Positions 23,257 through 33,900 of a stretch of DNA of 64,000 nucleotides are shown piece by piece; position 1 is the first letter of the stretch, and each line of letters begins with the position of its first letter. A program made the position numbers and the translations under genes. The stretch comes from Apostichopus parvimensis. Its lineage: Eukaryota; Echinodermata; Holothuroidea; Aspidochirotida; Stichopodidae. The notes beneath the pieces were generated by a model. The model had not been told where the DNA came from and ran no database searches. It saw only the letters and a program-made list of their open reading frames with translations. The DNA is taken from the NCBI GenBank assembly GCA_000934455.1, contig KN883006.1, forward strand, positions 47,404 through 111,403, given 5' to 3'.

Positions 23257-23770
23257 CCAAAGCCATTGTTGATATTACTGATCATGGGGGGGGGGGGGGG
23301 ATCGAGATAGCTATAAGGTATTCATGCTATGAACCAGTTCTCATAAATGGTCAGATAGATCAATTAACATGGTACTATTAATATGACCCGAGTCACTTTT
23401 GGCATAAAGTTCCAACAGAATATTACTTGGTACCATAGTATGGTCATTATCACTATTGGCATAAACTGTCACAGATACGGTACGAGGTGCTGAGGCATGC
23501 CCCAAGTCACCACTCGAACAGTCGGTGTGCCCAGCTGGGGTAAAGATCATAATTCTTAATTAATGAATCTGAAGAGAGAAAGGGATATGGTGAAAGATGT
23601 ACAACTTACCATCCTTGAACATCTGGGCTGTTTAATAGCTGTGTCCAAGCTATTGTGAGCAAGTTTTGTAACTTTGGTCGCACCTAATTTCTTTGAACAG
23701 ATTCCTGATTCAAGTAATTCTTCACAAAATCAATTTGATTCACACAGAGCTAGTATACTGTGTTAAATTT

Positions 23771-23785
23771 AATAAACTAAATAAA
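23771..23785 (+). promoter_or_regulatory. Candidate polyadenylation signals for the IL-1R-like gene
   Basis: Two AATAAA hexamers (23771-23776 and 23780-23785) lie about 515 bp after the stop codon. The choice is inferred; no transcript evidence is available. Confidence 0.3.
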
Positions 23786-25575
23786 GTAGTAGGACTGTAT
23801 ATTAGAATACGGAGATGTTGCAATTGGTTATATGCCTTAAAAAAGATGTTCTTTCTTCCAAATTTTGTGCAGGATTTATTTTGAGAGAGGAGCCTATTGT
23901 AAATTATATTCTTTATGCATAATTTTTTTGTTTAATTTTCGTTGGTTCACAGCTGTCTCCTTAACAGTATGGCAATATGATAAATACAGCTGATTAAGTT
24001 TCACATCATGAATATTGCAATAAAGCAAGGAGCTCAAAATTTTGAGTTTACACAGGCTGGAATATATCTATAATAAGTAAAGTGAACCACTGATATGTAA
24101 CAATTGTTGATTTTAACCTTTGTAAAGTTTCCTTTCGTTATGTAAAGGACCAGGTGGTTAGGGAAGTCTGGTGGTGACATCAAGAGGGAAGAGTGGTGAC
24201 ATCAAGAGGGCAGAGAGATATGGTTTGGCAGGAGAAGACCGTAGAAACTCAAGTTTTCTTTTCAAGTGCTTGTAATGTGTTCGCCACTGGTTAGCTCTCA
24301 AAGAGCTTTCGAGGGATAATGAATAAAAACATAAACATATATTTTTGGATACGTAAATGTTAGATCTGATGTGCGAACCACTTTGCAAATGGTCCTGATC
24401 ACAAACTTTTGGGGTTTCATTTCACTCAACTTCATGGAGTTTGGAAGGCCGAAATTGCAATTAAACCAGTGAATATCCTTACACTAGTTTGGAGGGCCAA
24501 AATTGAATGGAAAAAACTAGTACTGTAACTGTACATATCCCTACATTTATAGTCTGTGATGTGCTGCATGCTTTCAAAAGACAATGCACATGTGTCAGTA
24601 TGCTAAAAATAATCTACTCTGTAGATATAATATATAGTTGTTGATATAATATTTTAAGACAACACTTACCTTTAATTTTTTGGTATTTGAGAGATTGTTA
24701 ATGCTATTTTACAATATGTATCCGGAATGTCTTTATTACAGTAGGCATTGAAAAATCATGGAAATGAATGTATGAATGTAAAAACGTGGTGGAAAATGCA
24801 TGACTTCTAGAAACTGGTACTGGTACTGAGTCTTTTTTTGCCCTCCTTATATTGGGGTCAACATGTTATCTTAAATGGTCCCAAAATTGGCCTTATAGTC
24901 TGTGATTAATACTAGATGACTTTGGCAGTAAGTTTGTGAAAATATTTTACAGTGTATAAACAATGTCATGTCTCATTCATTAATTACAATTGTTAAAGGG
25001 ATGGTTGGTGGCAGAGCTGATTTGCTACTCAAAAGTGGTAAAAGAATATGTCCATTTGCTTATAAATAGAACATCTGTATGTCTATATTTCTTAGAGGAA
25101 GAATGTTCCTTCTGGATACTGAAACATTTTGGAATTCAAATTCTTTATTGTAAAATCCTTACCAGTGAATTCATTGGTTGATGCCCATAAGTATAGCCTT
25201 CTACAAAAGCTGGAAATGCCTGATCTTCTAGTTCTCACTAATAAATCTTGGACAAATTCAAGTAAACTCACTTGCTATACATTAGTCAGATAGTTCAGTG
25301 GAGTTTTAAGCAAATTATATGGCAAGGAATCACAAAGCCTTCAAGCTTTCTGGTTGCCAAGTGATACAATATCTGCACTGTGATTGAGGGAGATAAATTG
25401 ATTTCACCTGTTTGGGGGGGGGGGGGGTAGGGGGGTTACAATGCAATTTGATTTTATGTAAAGTACTATTTGATCACCAGACATCGTCCACAGCTGATTA
25501 TGGTTGTCTGAACAGGTAAGTTGGTTGTCTCTGATGATCGTAACACTGCCCTGTACAGCATAATGGTTCGGTCCC
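23786..25575. other. Intergenic, no gene recognised
   Basis: AT-rich; a G14 tract at 25414-25427. No frame with family resemblance. Confidence 0.5.
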
Positions 25576-26440
25576 TTAACTCTCAGAGATAAAACACATG
25601 ATTCAATTTGACAACAACCTTTGTTTTATCATGGCCAGTTAAAAAAAGCATGCTGCCCAGTTTGAAGCCAGTTGGTTGTGCCCCATTTTATTAGTTGTAA
25701 GGACAGCTAGTTGTTAGGACAGGTAAAAAGTACCAATTATTCAGAAATTTATTCAAAGCAATCAAGACAACCTTTACTTAATGTAGACCTACTGTAGTAT
25801 TTGCATCACTTAAAGGGTGTGAAGACTCGCGCAAAAAGAAACGTCTAATGCCGGTAATCTGACCTAGTTTCGAATGAGGTTTAACAGAAGTGTTAGACAC
25901 CACCATCGATCCCAGAAAATACACACGCACAGCTTGCTACCGTGGGTAATTAGACACTAGTGTACAGTCAGTACATAAAGCTGCAGTCAATACCCACAGC
26001 ACAGTGTACAAACAATACCCGATGGACATCTCAGGTCCAGCTAAAGATAACAAGGTATCACGTTTCATTACTGTACTGTCTGCATTTTGTAGCGACAAGA
26101 GAAAAACTTCACTTGAAAGCAACAGAAAGTAAACTTTTTCACAGGGTGGCATGCAATTTGGGGCGAGTATTTAATGCCTTTAATTCTCAGAGATAAAACA
26201 CATGATTCAATTTGACAACAACCTTTGTTTTATCATTGCCAGTTAAAACAAGCAGTGCTGCCCAGTTTAAGCCAGTTGGTTTTGTTTTTTTTTAAGTTTC
26301 ATTTCAAGTGCCCCATTTTTATTAGTTGTTATGTAAGGACAGGTAAAAAGTAACCATTATTCAGAAAGTCTGTCGGCCTTCAAAGCAATCAAGACAACCT
26401 TTACTTGATGTAGACCTACTGTAGTATTTGCAACACTTTA
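25576..26440. repeat. Direct duplication of a ~240-bp host segment around TTAA element copy 3
   Basis: 25576-25813 and 26180-26440 share a long colinear match (starting TTAACTCTCAGAGATAAAAC / TTAATTCTCAGAGATAAAAC and ending CTACTGTAGTATTTGCA). The right copy carries a small T-rich insertion. Both copies start with TTAA; the left copy ends with TTAA and the right one with TTTA. Confidence 0.85.
25814..26179 (-). mobile_element. TTAA element copy 3, inside a tandem duplication
   Basis: Begins AGGGTGTGAAGACTCGCGC after TTAA (25810-25813) and ends in TTTAATGCCT before TTAA (26180-26183). The same host segment lies on both sides (25576-25813 and 26180-26440). Confidence 0.8.
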
Positions 26441-26554
26441 TACATAGCAGAGATACCTACAGTAGTAACCACCCTGCAAGGCAGTCAGTAATATTTGCAT
26501 TTGGTGGAAGATGAATGGCTTGTAACTTACATTACACACCGGGTGGCAATCCAA

Positions 26555-26742
26555 TTTACAGTGTTAGGTCATATTTGATTCCTTTACAAGTTGCATTTCA
26601 AATGGGAATACCATGGATTTCTCCTCGATGAGGAAACCCACTTTACTTTGGCCGACCAGGGATCGAACCCAAGATGACCACCCAAATTCTAGGTTTCATC
26701 CTTTCTATAAATGCAATTGCCTTCAACCACTTGACCAACGAT
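26555..26742 (-). mobile_element. tRNA-derived SINE, family 1, truncated copy
   Basis: On the minus strand: A box TTGGTCAAGTGGTTGAAGGC, B box GGGTTCGATCCC, then GTGGGTTTCCTCATCGAGG and TATTCCCATTTGAAATG, which align with the body of the copy at 13041. The 3' end is missing. Confidence 0.6.
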
Positions 26743-27127
26743 AGTTAGTACCTTGCTCAGCTTATGTTGTAGATAAGGTGAAGCTGGTTGGTTTTGATTA
26801 TGAACTTCTCAGGCTTACAACCAGCTCGCTGTCTCTTATAGAGGGGGAATCAATAATAAACAAACCTCATTCAGAATAACCCAAAAAAAGGTGAATGCGT
26901 CCACCTAATGAGGAACTCAAATTTAAAAGCAAGTCTGCAACCAGATTGCTCCAAAGAATAGTCTTGGTACCCAAGCCTGAATGTTATTTTGATTAGCATT
27001 ACCCCCATCGATGAATACAAAAGACTTGTTACATGATTGACCAAATAACAAGCTACCTGGTCAGAGGAAGTATAGCCTTGTTCACATTTGAGAATGCCAG
27101 GGCCCCTGATACCACAAGGGCAATCAT

Positions 27128-27540
27128 CAGTGGCGTAGGAAGGTACTTTTGAGTGGGGGGCTGAAGACTGATGGCCGGCCTGGGGGAGGGGTCTAAGTGG
27201 AGGGGGTGTCCCCCTCCCCTTTGGAAATTTTTTGCATTTCCAGGTGGCCTCAGATGCAATTTGGTGCAATATAGCACACTTCAACACCCACTCCATTTTG
27301 TAAATAATTTTGCATTTTCACCTGGCCTTAGATGCAATTTGGTGCTCCAAATGGCCAAAATGTTCTGAGCACCAAGGGCAGTTAGTTCCTAAAATGACGA
27401 ATGTTGTTATCATTTATTGAGAAATGAAAAGGGTTTTTGCGAAGCGGGGGGGGGGGGGGGGGAAGAATACTTCCGCCCCCATATTTTTCACTGGGGGGAG
27501 CTGGTGCCCCCCAGCCCCCCCCCCGGTTCCTACGCCCTTG
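27128..27540. mobile_element. hAT-type non-autonomous element, TSD GCAATCAT
   Basis: Ends CAGTGGCGTAGGAA and TTCCTACGCCCTTG. The perfect 8-bp duplication GCAATCAT lies at 27120-27127 and 27541-27548. Same subfamily as 2850-3270, with long G tracts near the right end. Confidence 0.9.
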
Positions 27541-27548
27541 GCAATCAT

Positions 27549-29149
27549 GCATTCTGGGCTTTCTGTCATGACCTTGGGAGTAACCTGATCCAGCAAGATT
27601 GTAAGTTGACTACTGGGGGACTTGCACTACCCGAGACCTCCAAATAGTTCCCTCGTCACTTCCGCATGAACAGGTAAAAGTATTTGGAAGAGAAACTTAT
27701 TATGTTGTTTCACTAAGTACTGTATCAGGTACACAAAATCAACATTGTAGCCTACAATATGATCCACTGGAAAGCTCTTAGCTTTGTAGCGTCTTTTTCA
27801 AAAGACATTTTCATTTCCCATTTTATGGGCATTTACCTCTTTATCTATATATTTGTGGGGTCTTTCATTTTTTTCGTAGACTAACAGAGAAAAGAAAATG
27901 ACTCGACAAATATATTGTTTGTGTCTTTTATAATTGACCCCTTTAATGCAATTAACTAAGTGTCACTAATTACACCAATAATAATTCATGCACAATGGGA
28001 CTTCCCCGCTGTTGGAACAGCGGGCACTGTCATATAGGCCCTAAATATGTGTGTATAGCTATAACACGACCGATCGAGAGCAATAACAAGCAAGCCAACA
28101 CCCGGGGTGAAGTTGTATGCACATACGCTGTGTGATATGTCAGTACCCTCAACATTAAATCAGCATCAATACAAAACATAGAAGAAAATATTCAATATGA
28201 ATGAAGAAAGGTTACATATTATCTGTATATACAAATCTATAATATTTTGAATCTGAGAAAAATTAGTTAGCTGCTCTTGAAAGATGTTACATATTATTTA
28301 CCGTTATAAGATTACTGTCTTTAAATTGGCCGAGACCTTTTTGACTTCTAACAGCAGCTGCTATGCTATTACACATGTTTGCGATCCTGAAGAGACATAG
28401 AACATATTTAACTTTTGGCAAGCTACCAAAGGAAATGTGGTCTCAAGAAAGTCTAATAGGAAAGAAATATTTCAGAGCTGAGAGAATACACATAAATGAT
28501 ATGCATAAATGATACACATAAATTTACAAAATTACAAAATATTATTCTAATTAAAAATCAACATTTCAACTTCTTACACAAACTTAACAACACTTTCCAC
28601 CAAAACAGGTTTTTATCCAAATGGGTTATTTTTAATTGTTTTGTCCTCAGTCATCAAATCCTGGACTATGAGCAACAGAATCTAAGGGGTGTCGATGTAG
28701 TTACAACCGTATATTCATACACTTTGAATTGATGGGTTACAAACTACCTACTCTGATGATAAATGGAAAAGTCTTTTTTTCCTGTGTGGAGCTATGAAAA
28801 ACTATGTCACAATTCTGATCTGCACGTGATTTGCACCAAGGATTTCAACAGATGGGGGTTTACCTTCTCTTCACCATGATATGCAGTTCCTTTAAAGACA
28901 AAGCATGCCCAAACAATCAAATGAACACAGGAAGTATCACAAGATCAAGCTATAGATTGCTTTGTTACCCAGAATGCAAAAATGCATTGCGGTTTAGTTG
29001 ATGTCACATGAGCAATTTTCTTCATGAATCTGACGTAATGTATAGTGAAGGGTGTACAACATACTTGATTTTAGTAATACAGTGAAAATCAGTGTGATGT
29101 GACAAACAATAAATTCACAATGACACAGGCTGTCCTTGTTGAAATATTG
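27549..29149. other. Intergenic, no gene recognised
   Basis: Only the small hairpin at 28004-28025 stands out. Confidence 0.5.
28004..28025. repeat. Perfect short hairpin
   Basis: CCCGCTGTT and AACAGCGGG form a 9-bp stem around a 2-base centre in otherwise plain AT-rich DNA. Role unknown. Confidence 0.5.
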
Positions 29150-29695
29150 TGTAAAATATGGTTTTCACAATTTGATCCCTGGTGAACTCAAACGACCATT
29201 GACCTCCCTATCCACCCACAACATTAGGCTTCTTGTACTTAATGTGGTACAATAACATACCAAATATGCAATCTGTCCTTGCGATATTATTGTTTAGGAA
29301 GATGTGTTAGTGTAAAGAGACAGATAAGAGGGGAGTAAAGTAAATGTTTGGCGTATATGTTGACTTCAAATGACCTTTGACCTCCACCAAAAGCAATAGG
29401 CTTCTTATACTCAATGTGGTACTTCTACACACCAAATATGAGGTCTGCCCAAGCTTTCCTTGAGAAATTATTTTTGCAAGGTTTTCAAAGTTTGACCCTG
29501 GTGACCCCAAATGACCTTCGACCTCCACCAAAAACTATAGGCTTCTTGTACTCAATGTGGTTCATATATTAAATATGAGATCTGCCAAAGCTTACCTTCT
29601 TGAGATATCATTTTTACAAGGTTTTCACAATTTTTCCTGGTGACCCCAAATGACCATTGACCTCCTCAAAAACCAATATGCTTCTTGTAGGGAAG
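29150..29695. repeat. Dispersed ~144-bp repeat, four diverged units with TGACCTTTGACC motifs
   Basis: Each unit contains AAATGACCTTTGACCTCC-like sequence, then GGCTTCTTGTACTCAATGTG, AAATATGAGATCTGCC and AAGGTTTTCAAAGTTTGACC. The best motif copy is at 29370-29383; the other three differ by a few bases. Related pieces occur at 34830-35085, 40545-40850 and 54010-54385. Confidence 0.8.
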
Positions 29696-29897
29696 GATTT
29701 TACAGTATAGAAATATTATTCAAATTCCTAATGCTATCCCGTTTAAGTGTTGCAATCATAAACTGAGTGCCTTCAAGAGATTGTTAACAAGCACAAGGAA
29801 ATATTTTGACAACCTGACAAAAACAAATTGCCAATTGGAGACCAATTGATATAACCTGAGGACCCCTTGGGCCAATTGTACCATCATTTGAGATAAC

Positions 29898-30830
29898 CTG
29901 TTGACTCTCATGTGTGTACATCAAACCAAAAATGATACCATGCTGCAGTATATAACCTCTGCTTAATCCTTGTGCAGCCCCTTATACAACACAAATGTGC
30001 TCACTTGGTTCTATCATGTGTGTACATCAAACCAATGATACCATGNNNNNNNNNNNNNNNNNNNNNNNNNNNNNNNNNNNNNNNNNNNNNNNNNNNNNNN
30101 NNNNNNNNNNNNNNNNNNNNNNNNNNNNNNNNNNNNNNNNNNNNNNNNNNNNNNNNNNNNNNNNNNNNNNNNNNNNNNNNNNNNNNNNNNNNNNNNNNNN
30201 NNNNNNNNNNNNNNNNNNNNNNNNNNNNNNNNNNNNNNNNNNNNNNNNNNNNNNNNNNNNNNNNNNNNNNNNNNNNNNNNNNNNNNNNNNNNNNNNNNNN
30301 NNNNNNNNNNNNNNNNNNNNNNNNNNNNNNNNNNNNNNNNNNNNNNNNNNNNNNNNNNNNNNNNNNNNNNNNNNNNNNNNNNNNNNNNNNNNNNNNNNNN
30401 NNNNNNNNNNNNNNNNNNNNNNNNNNNNNNNNNNNNNNNNNNNNNNNNNNGCTCACTTGGTTCTATCATGTGTGTACATCAAACCAATGATACCATGCTA
30501 CAGTATAACCTCTGCTTAATCCTTGTGCAGCCCCTTATACAACACGAATGTGCTCACTTGGTTCTATCATGTGTGTACATCAAATCAATGATACCATGCT
30601 ACAGTATAACATCTGCTTAATCCTTGTGCAGCCCCTTATACAACACAAATGTGCTCACTTGGTTCTATCATATGTGTACATCAAACCAATGATACCATGC
30701 TACAGTATAACATCTGCTTAATCCTTGTGCAGCCCCTTATACAACACGATTGTGTTCACTTGGTTCTATCATGTGTGTACATCAAACCAATGATACCATG
30801 CTACAGTATAACCTCTGCTTAATCATTGAG
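29898..30830. repeat. 101-bp satellite array interrupted by a sequencing gap
   Basis: Unit starts GCTCACTTGGTTCTATCATG at 30451, 30552 and 30653 (GTTCACTT at 30754), a strict 101-bp period; further units lie before the gap (29999 and a diverged one from 29898). The array ends at the last coding exon of the SH3/death-domain gene. Confidence 0.9.
30046..30450. other. Assembly gap, 405 N
   Basis: Run of N inside the 101-bp satellite. The unit phase on its two sides does not match the stated gap length. Confidence 1.
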
Positions 30831-30946
30831 CGGCCCCTCCAGATTATTTGATTGGAGAGAGACTCCCTCCCAGATTTCTGCAATTCCTCCAGGAATGTGG
30901 ACATGGTGGCATTCTGTCCCATCTCATCCAGCCAAGCTTTGAGAGC
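30782..30946 (-). CDS. SH3/death-domain gene, last exon (death-domain end, satellite-encoded tail)
   Basis: Acceptor attcctccgcag. ALKAWLDEMGQNATMSTFLE completes the death domain (the W-x-x-x-x-G-x-x-A-T pattern before helix 6), ending near ESLSNQII. The reading frame then enters the 101-bp satellite unit and continues for about 18 codons (ending MVSLV) to TGA at 30784-30782. I see no AATAAA or ATTAAA on this strand in the sequenced part of the array, so the true 3' end is uncertain. Confidence 0.65.
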   Translation of the reverse strand, partial: ALKAWLDEMGQNATMSTFLEELQKSGRESLSNQIIWRGRSMIKQRLYCSMVSLV

Positions 30947-33900
30947 CTGCGGAGGAATATGAACAAACATTAGAAATAGCTAAGATGACCCGAATAGAAG
31001 TTATTTTAAAAGTAAGGTTCTGATTCCATTGAAGCCAAGAGTTTATTTCACAAATTTTTAGCTACAATTAGCCAATCAATCATCTTCATGATTAAGTTAT
31101 ATATAGCAACCTCTGTTAATTGGACAAATTGTTCGCTTAAAAGGTATCATGATTTGTCTTAAAACCATATTAGCTGCAGCTAGCAACTCCTTCTCAGCTG
31201 TCCATTGGATGTTTCTGCTGGTGGATTGTGGAAATGAATGAACTCACATACCATTTAAACCAGTATAGTGGAGAATTTATATTGCTTGCACCCATGAAGG
31301 CAACAAGTTTTTTAACAGAATAACCACTTAGATATCTTTGGTGAAAAGTGCGAAACAAGATATTGAATTTGGATTTTGGAAGATACTGATGGGAAATGAA
31401 GGTAAATTCCTCTGCTTGGAGAATGGAAATGGAGGTCACATTTTTGCATATTCAAAAGCTTTTTTTTGGCAAAGAAAAGGGAGTACCATTACCCCAGACT
31501 GTGCTTCACATCCACATTGCTACTTATAGACTACCCACTAACAAGATACCCCACTAACTACCCACTAACAGACTACCCACTAACAGGATAAAGCCAAGCT
31601 TGAAACTAATGAACAATGTCAGTTCAATAAAGCAATGATTGAATAAGGCCACTTCATGGCATGAACTCCAAACTCAATCTTACATACAGTACATACAGTG
31701 GGATACTGAAAAACACAAAGGATTCGTGAGACATGCATTGGTCAGTACTTTCTAGGTGTATGGTTGCCATGGTAATGAGACAGCCCCACTGGAATGACAT
31801 TTTGTAAGCAGGCTTTGTCGGTATTTTTCTGAATAAACTACGATCCTCTCGCAGTAGGTATAATATATCATATCAAAGAGAAGAAAGAAATAATTACTAA
31901 TACCAACTAGAAAGTAATACCAGGTCTTTAATAGTACATTGTTGATACTTACCTAAGTATCATCACCTATCTTCCTTTTTTTCATATTGAGCATTACAAA
32001 TCAAGATGGCCTACATGAACATTCCTCCCCTCATACGACACAATCCCACTACTTTATCAGCATGATGTGCTGTAATCTAACTCACCCGTCTCCACTCCTC
32101 TTGAGCATCTACGTTTAACTTTGTGACGTTGATTGCAGTCTCCAAGTGAAGCCCCAGTTTGACAAGAACTGGCTTCCAATGAAGAAGAGGTCTCCTCTCA
32201 CCAGCAGGACATACGCAATCCACAATCACATCGATGTCTCTTTGGTTTAACTGTGACGGCCATTAAAAAAAAGAAAAGGGTTCCATACGACTGATATAAC
32301 CAAAAGTAGGGTGTAACTTTCTTTGCAAGGTGATTGTCATTTACATTGCAATGAAATAACTTGTATGAAGCACAGTAACAACGATGCATTGAGTGTCCTG
32401 TCTGTGTTCAAAAAACAGCAGCTGTTGGTATGCTGGTTTCTTAAATCCACACTAACTGTAACACATCTGGAAGCATGGTTTGTCATATATTGTTCTGCCC
32501 ATGATATTCCTGTCATTCCAAAATCGGGCATGGGAATTAGGGTCTTGCTAAGGTTGTTAGATATCAAACAGTACCAAAGGATTAAAATAAGTTTCTGGTG
32601 CTATTTTAACAATGCTAATGGAGTGGGCATTACATACTTTGGCGATGCTATTGTAAATGTTATTAACAATTTAGTACCCTTTGAAGCAAAAAAGAAAATG
32701 TAAGTGATAATCAGAACTGCAGAGATTTCAAGCACTATGATACACAAACAATTGGTCAGACACTGGAGTCTACAATTGGTCTATAATCTTTTGTATATGG
32801 GAAAAAATGGCGTTGGCCTTGATTTAATAAACATATGTGGCACTTTTTCCAAATTCCTAGTTTCATAGCAGTTCACTAACTTGGCTAGACAAGTTGAAAT
32901 GCAACCAATGGAGGGAAAGTCTAATATTTGGACACTTTTTACTGTTTGTATCTGATTGGAGTATACATCATGAAGGCTCTGGCCAACAACTTTTTAGAAT
33001 TGAATCATTCCTCTCAATGTATACATAATTTTCATCTGGTGCAAGAATCTGAGAGGTGGTTTGGGATGGTGGGGGGGGGGGGACGGGGGAGAGTATCGTC
33101 CTTCAACCAACTGGTATCATAGTTTGTGTTAAAATGATATAGGTAAATTTGGAAAACCTGCAACAAACTTAACAATCTCTGCTGGTCAAACTTGGAACTT
33201 GGCACTCATACACTTCCACTGTATAGTAGATTTCAATTACAATTATTCTTTGCATGTCATTGGTAAACACTATTAGTGAGTGGAAAATGATCAGACATGC
33301 AAAAGTACAACTATTTGTATTTATATATATGTAAAGCTTGGCGAGATGTACATTTGGACAGAAAAAATGTTTTTGGAAGATTGAAGATCCAAATATGCTA
33401 CAAATTTAACAATATCTCTACGTTTTTTTTGTGTTTTTTTTTCATTTTCCAAAATGAATCCTTAGTCGACGTTTATCTCAAATAAAATACACACCCTGTC
33501 GTAAGAGTATCCTGTACCGCTGGTGACATCGTTCTCCTTTACATAAGGTAGCTCTTTCCGATGCATGTCCAGTGCAGGCTGTGACTCGGACCTCGGGAGA
33601 ATGTTGGTTTCAGGAAATGCTCCTTGGCGGTCCATTTGGTGGTCTTGTCTCTGCGGTGATTGATACGACGCCAAACTCCTCTTCCGTGCCATGGGTATAG
33701 GCTTTGGTCTTGGCGACGTATGTGAGTCTCGACGCTGTCTGGTTGTTAAAGTCGGTTCATTAAAGTAGTGGTTGGGTCTACAGACCGACTCCTCGTCAGA
33801 CCCATACAGTCCCTCCGAGGCGACTCTGGCACTGTTAACGATCTGGACAACTTGACTTGTCGTTTGCTGCCAATGTTGGACTTGTTGATTCAATTTCAGC

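Noticed and set aside
29972-30519. Long open frames across the N run
   Set aside because: Artefact of unknown bases; the real sequence on both sides is 101-bp satellite.
32323-32703. 126-codon plus frame in the last-but-one intron of the SH3/death-domain gene
   Set aside because: No family resemblance, AT-rich composition like the intron, no splice or start support.
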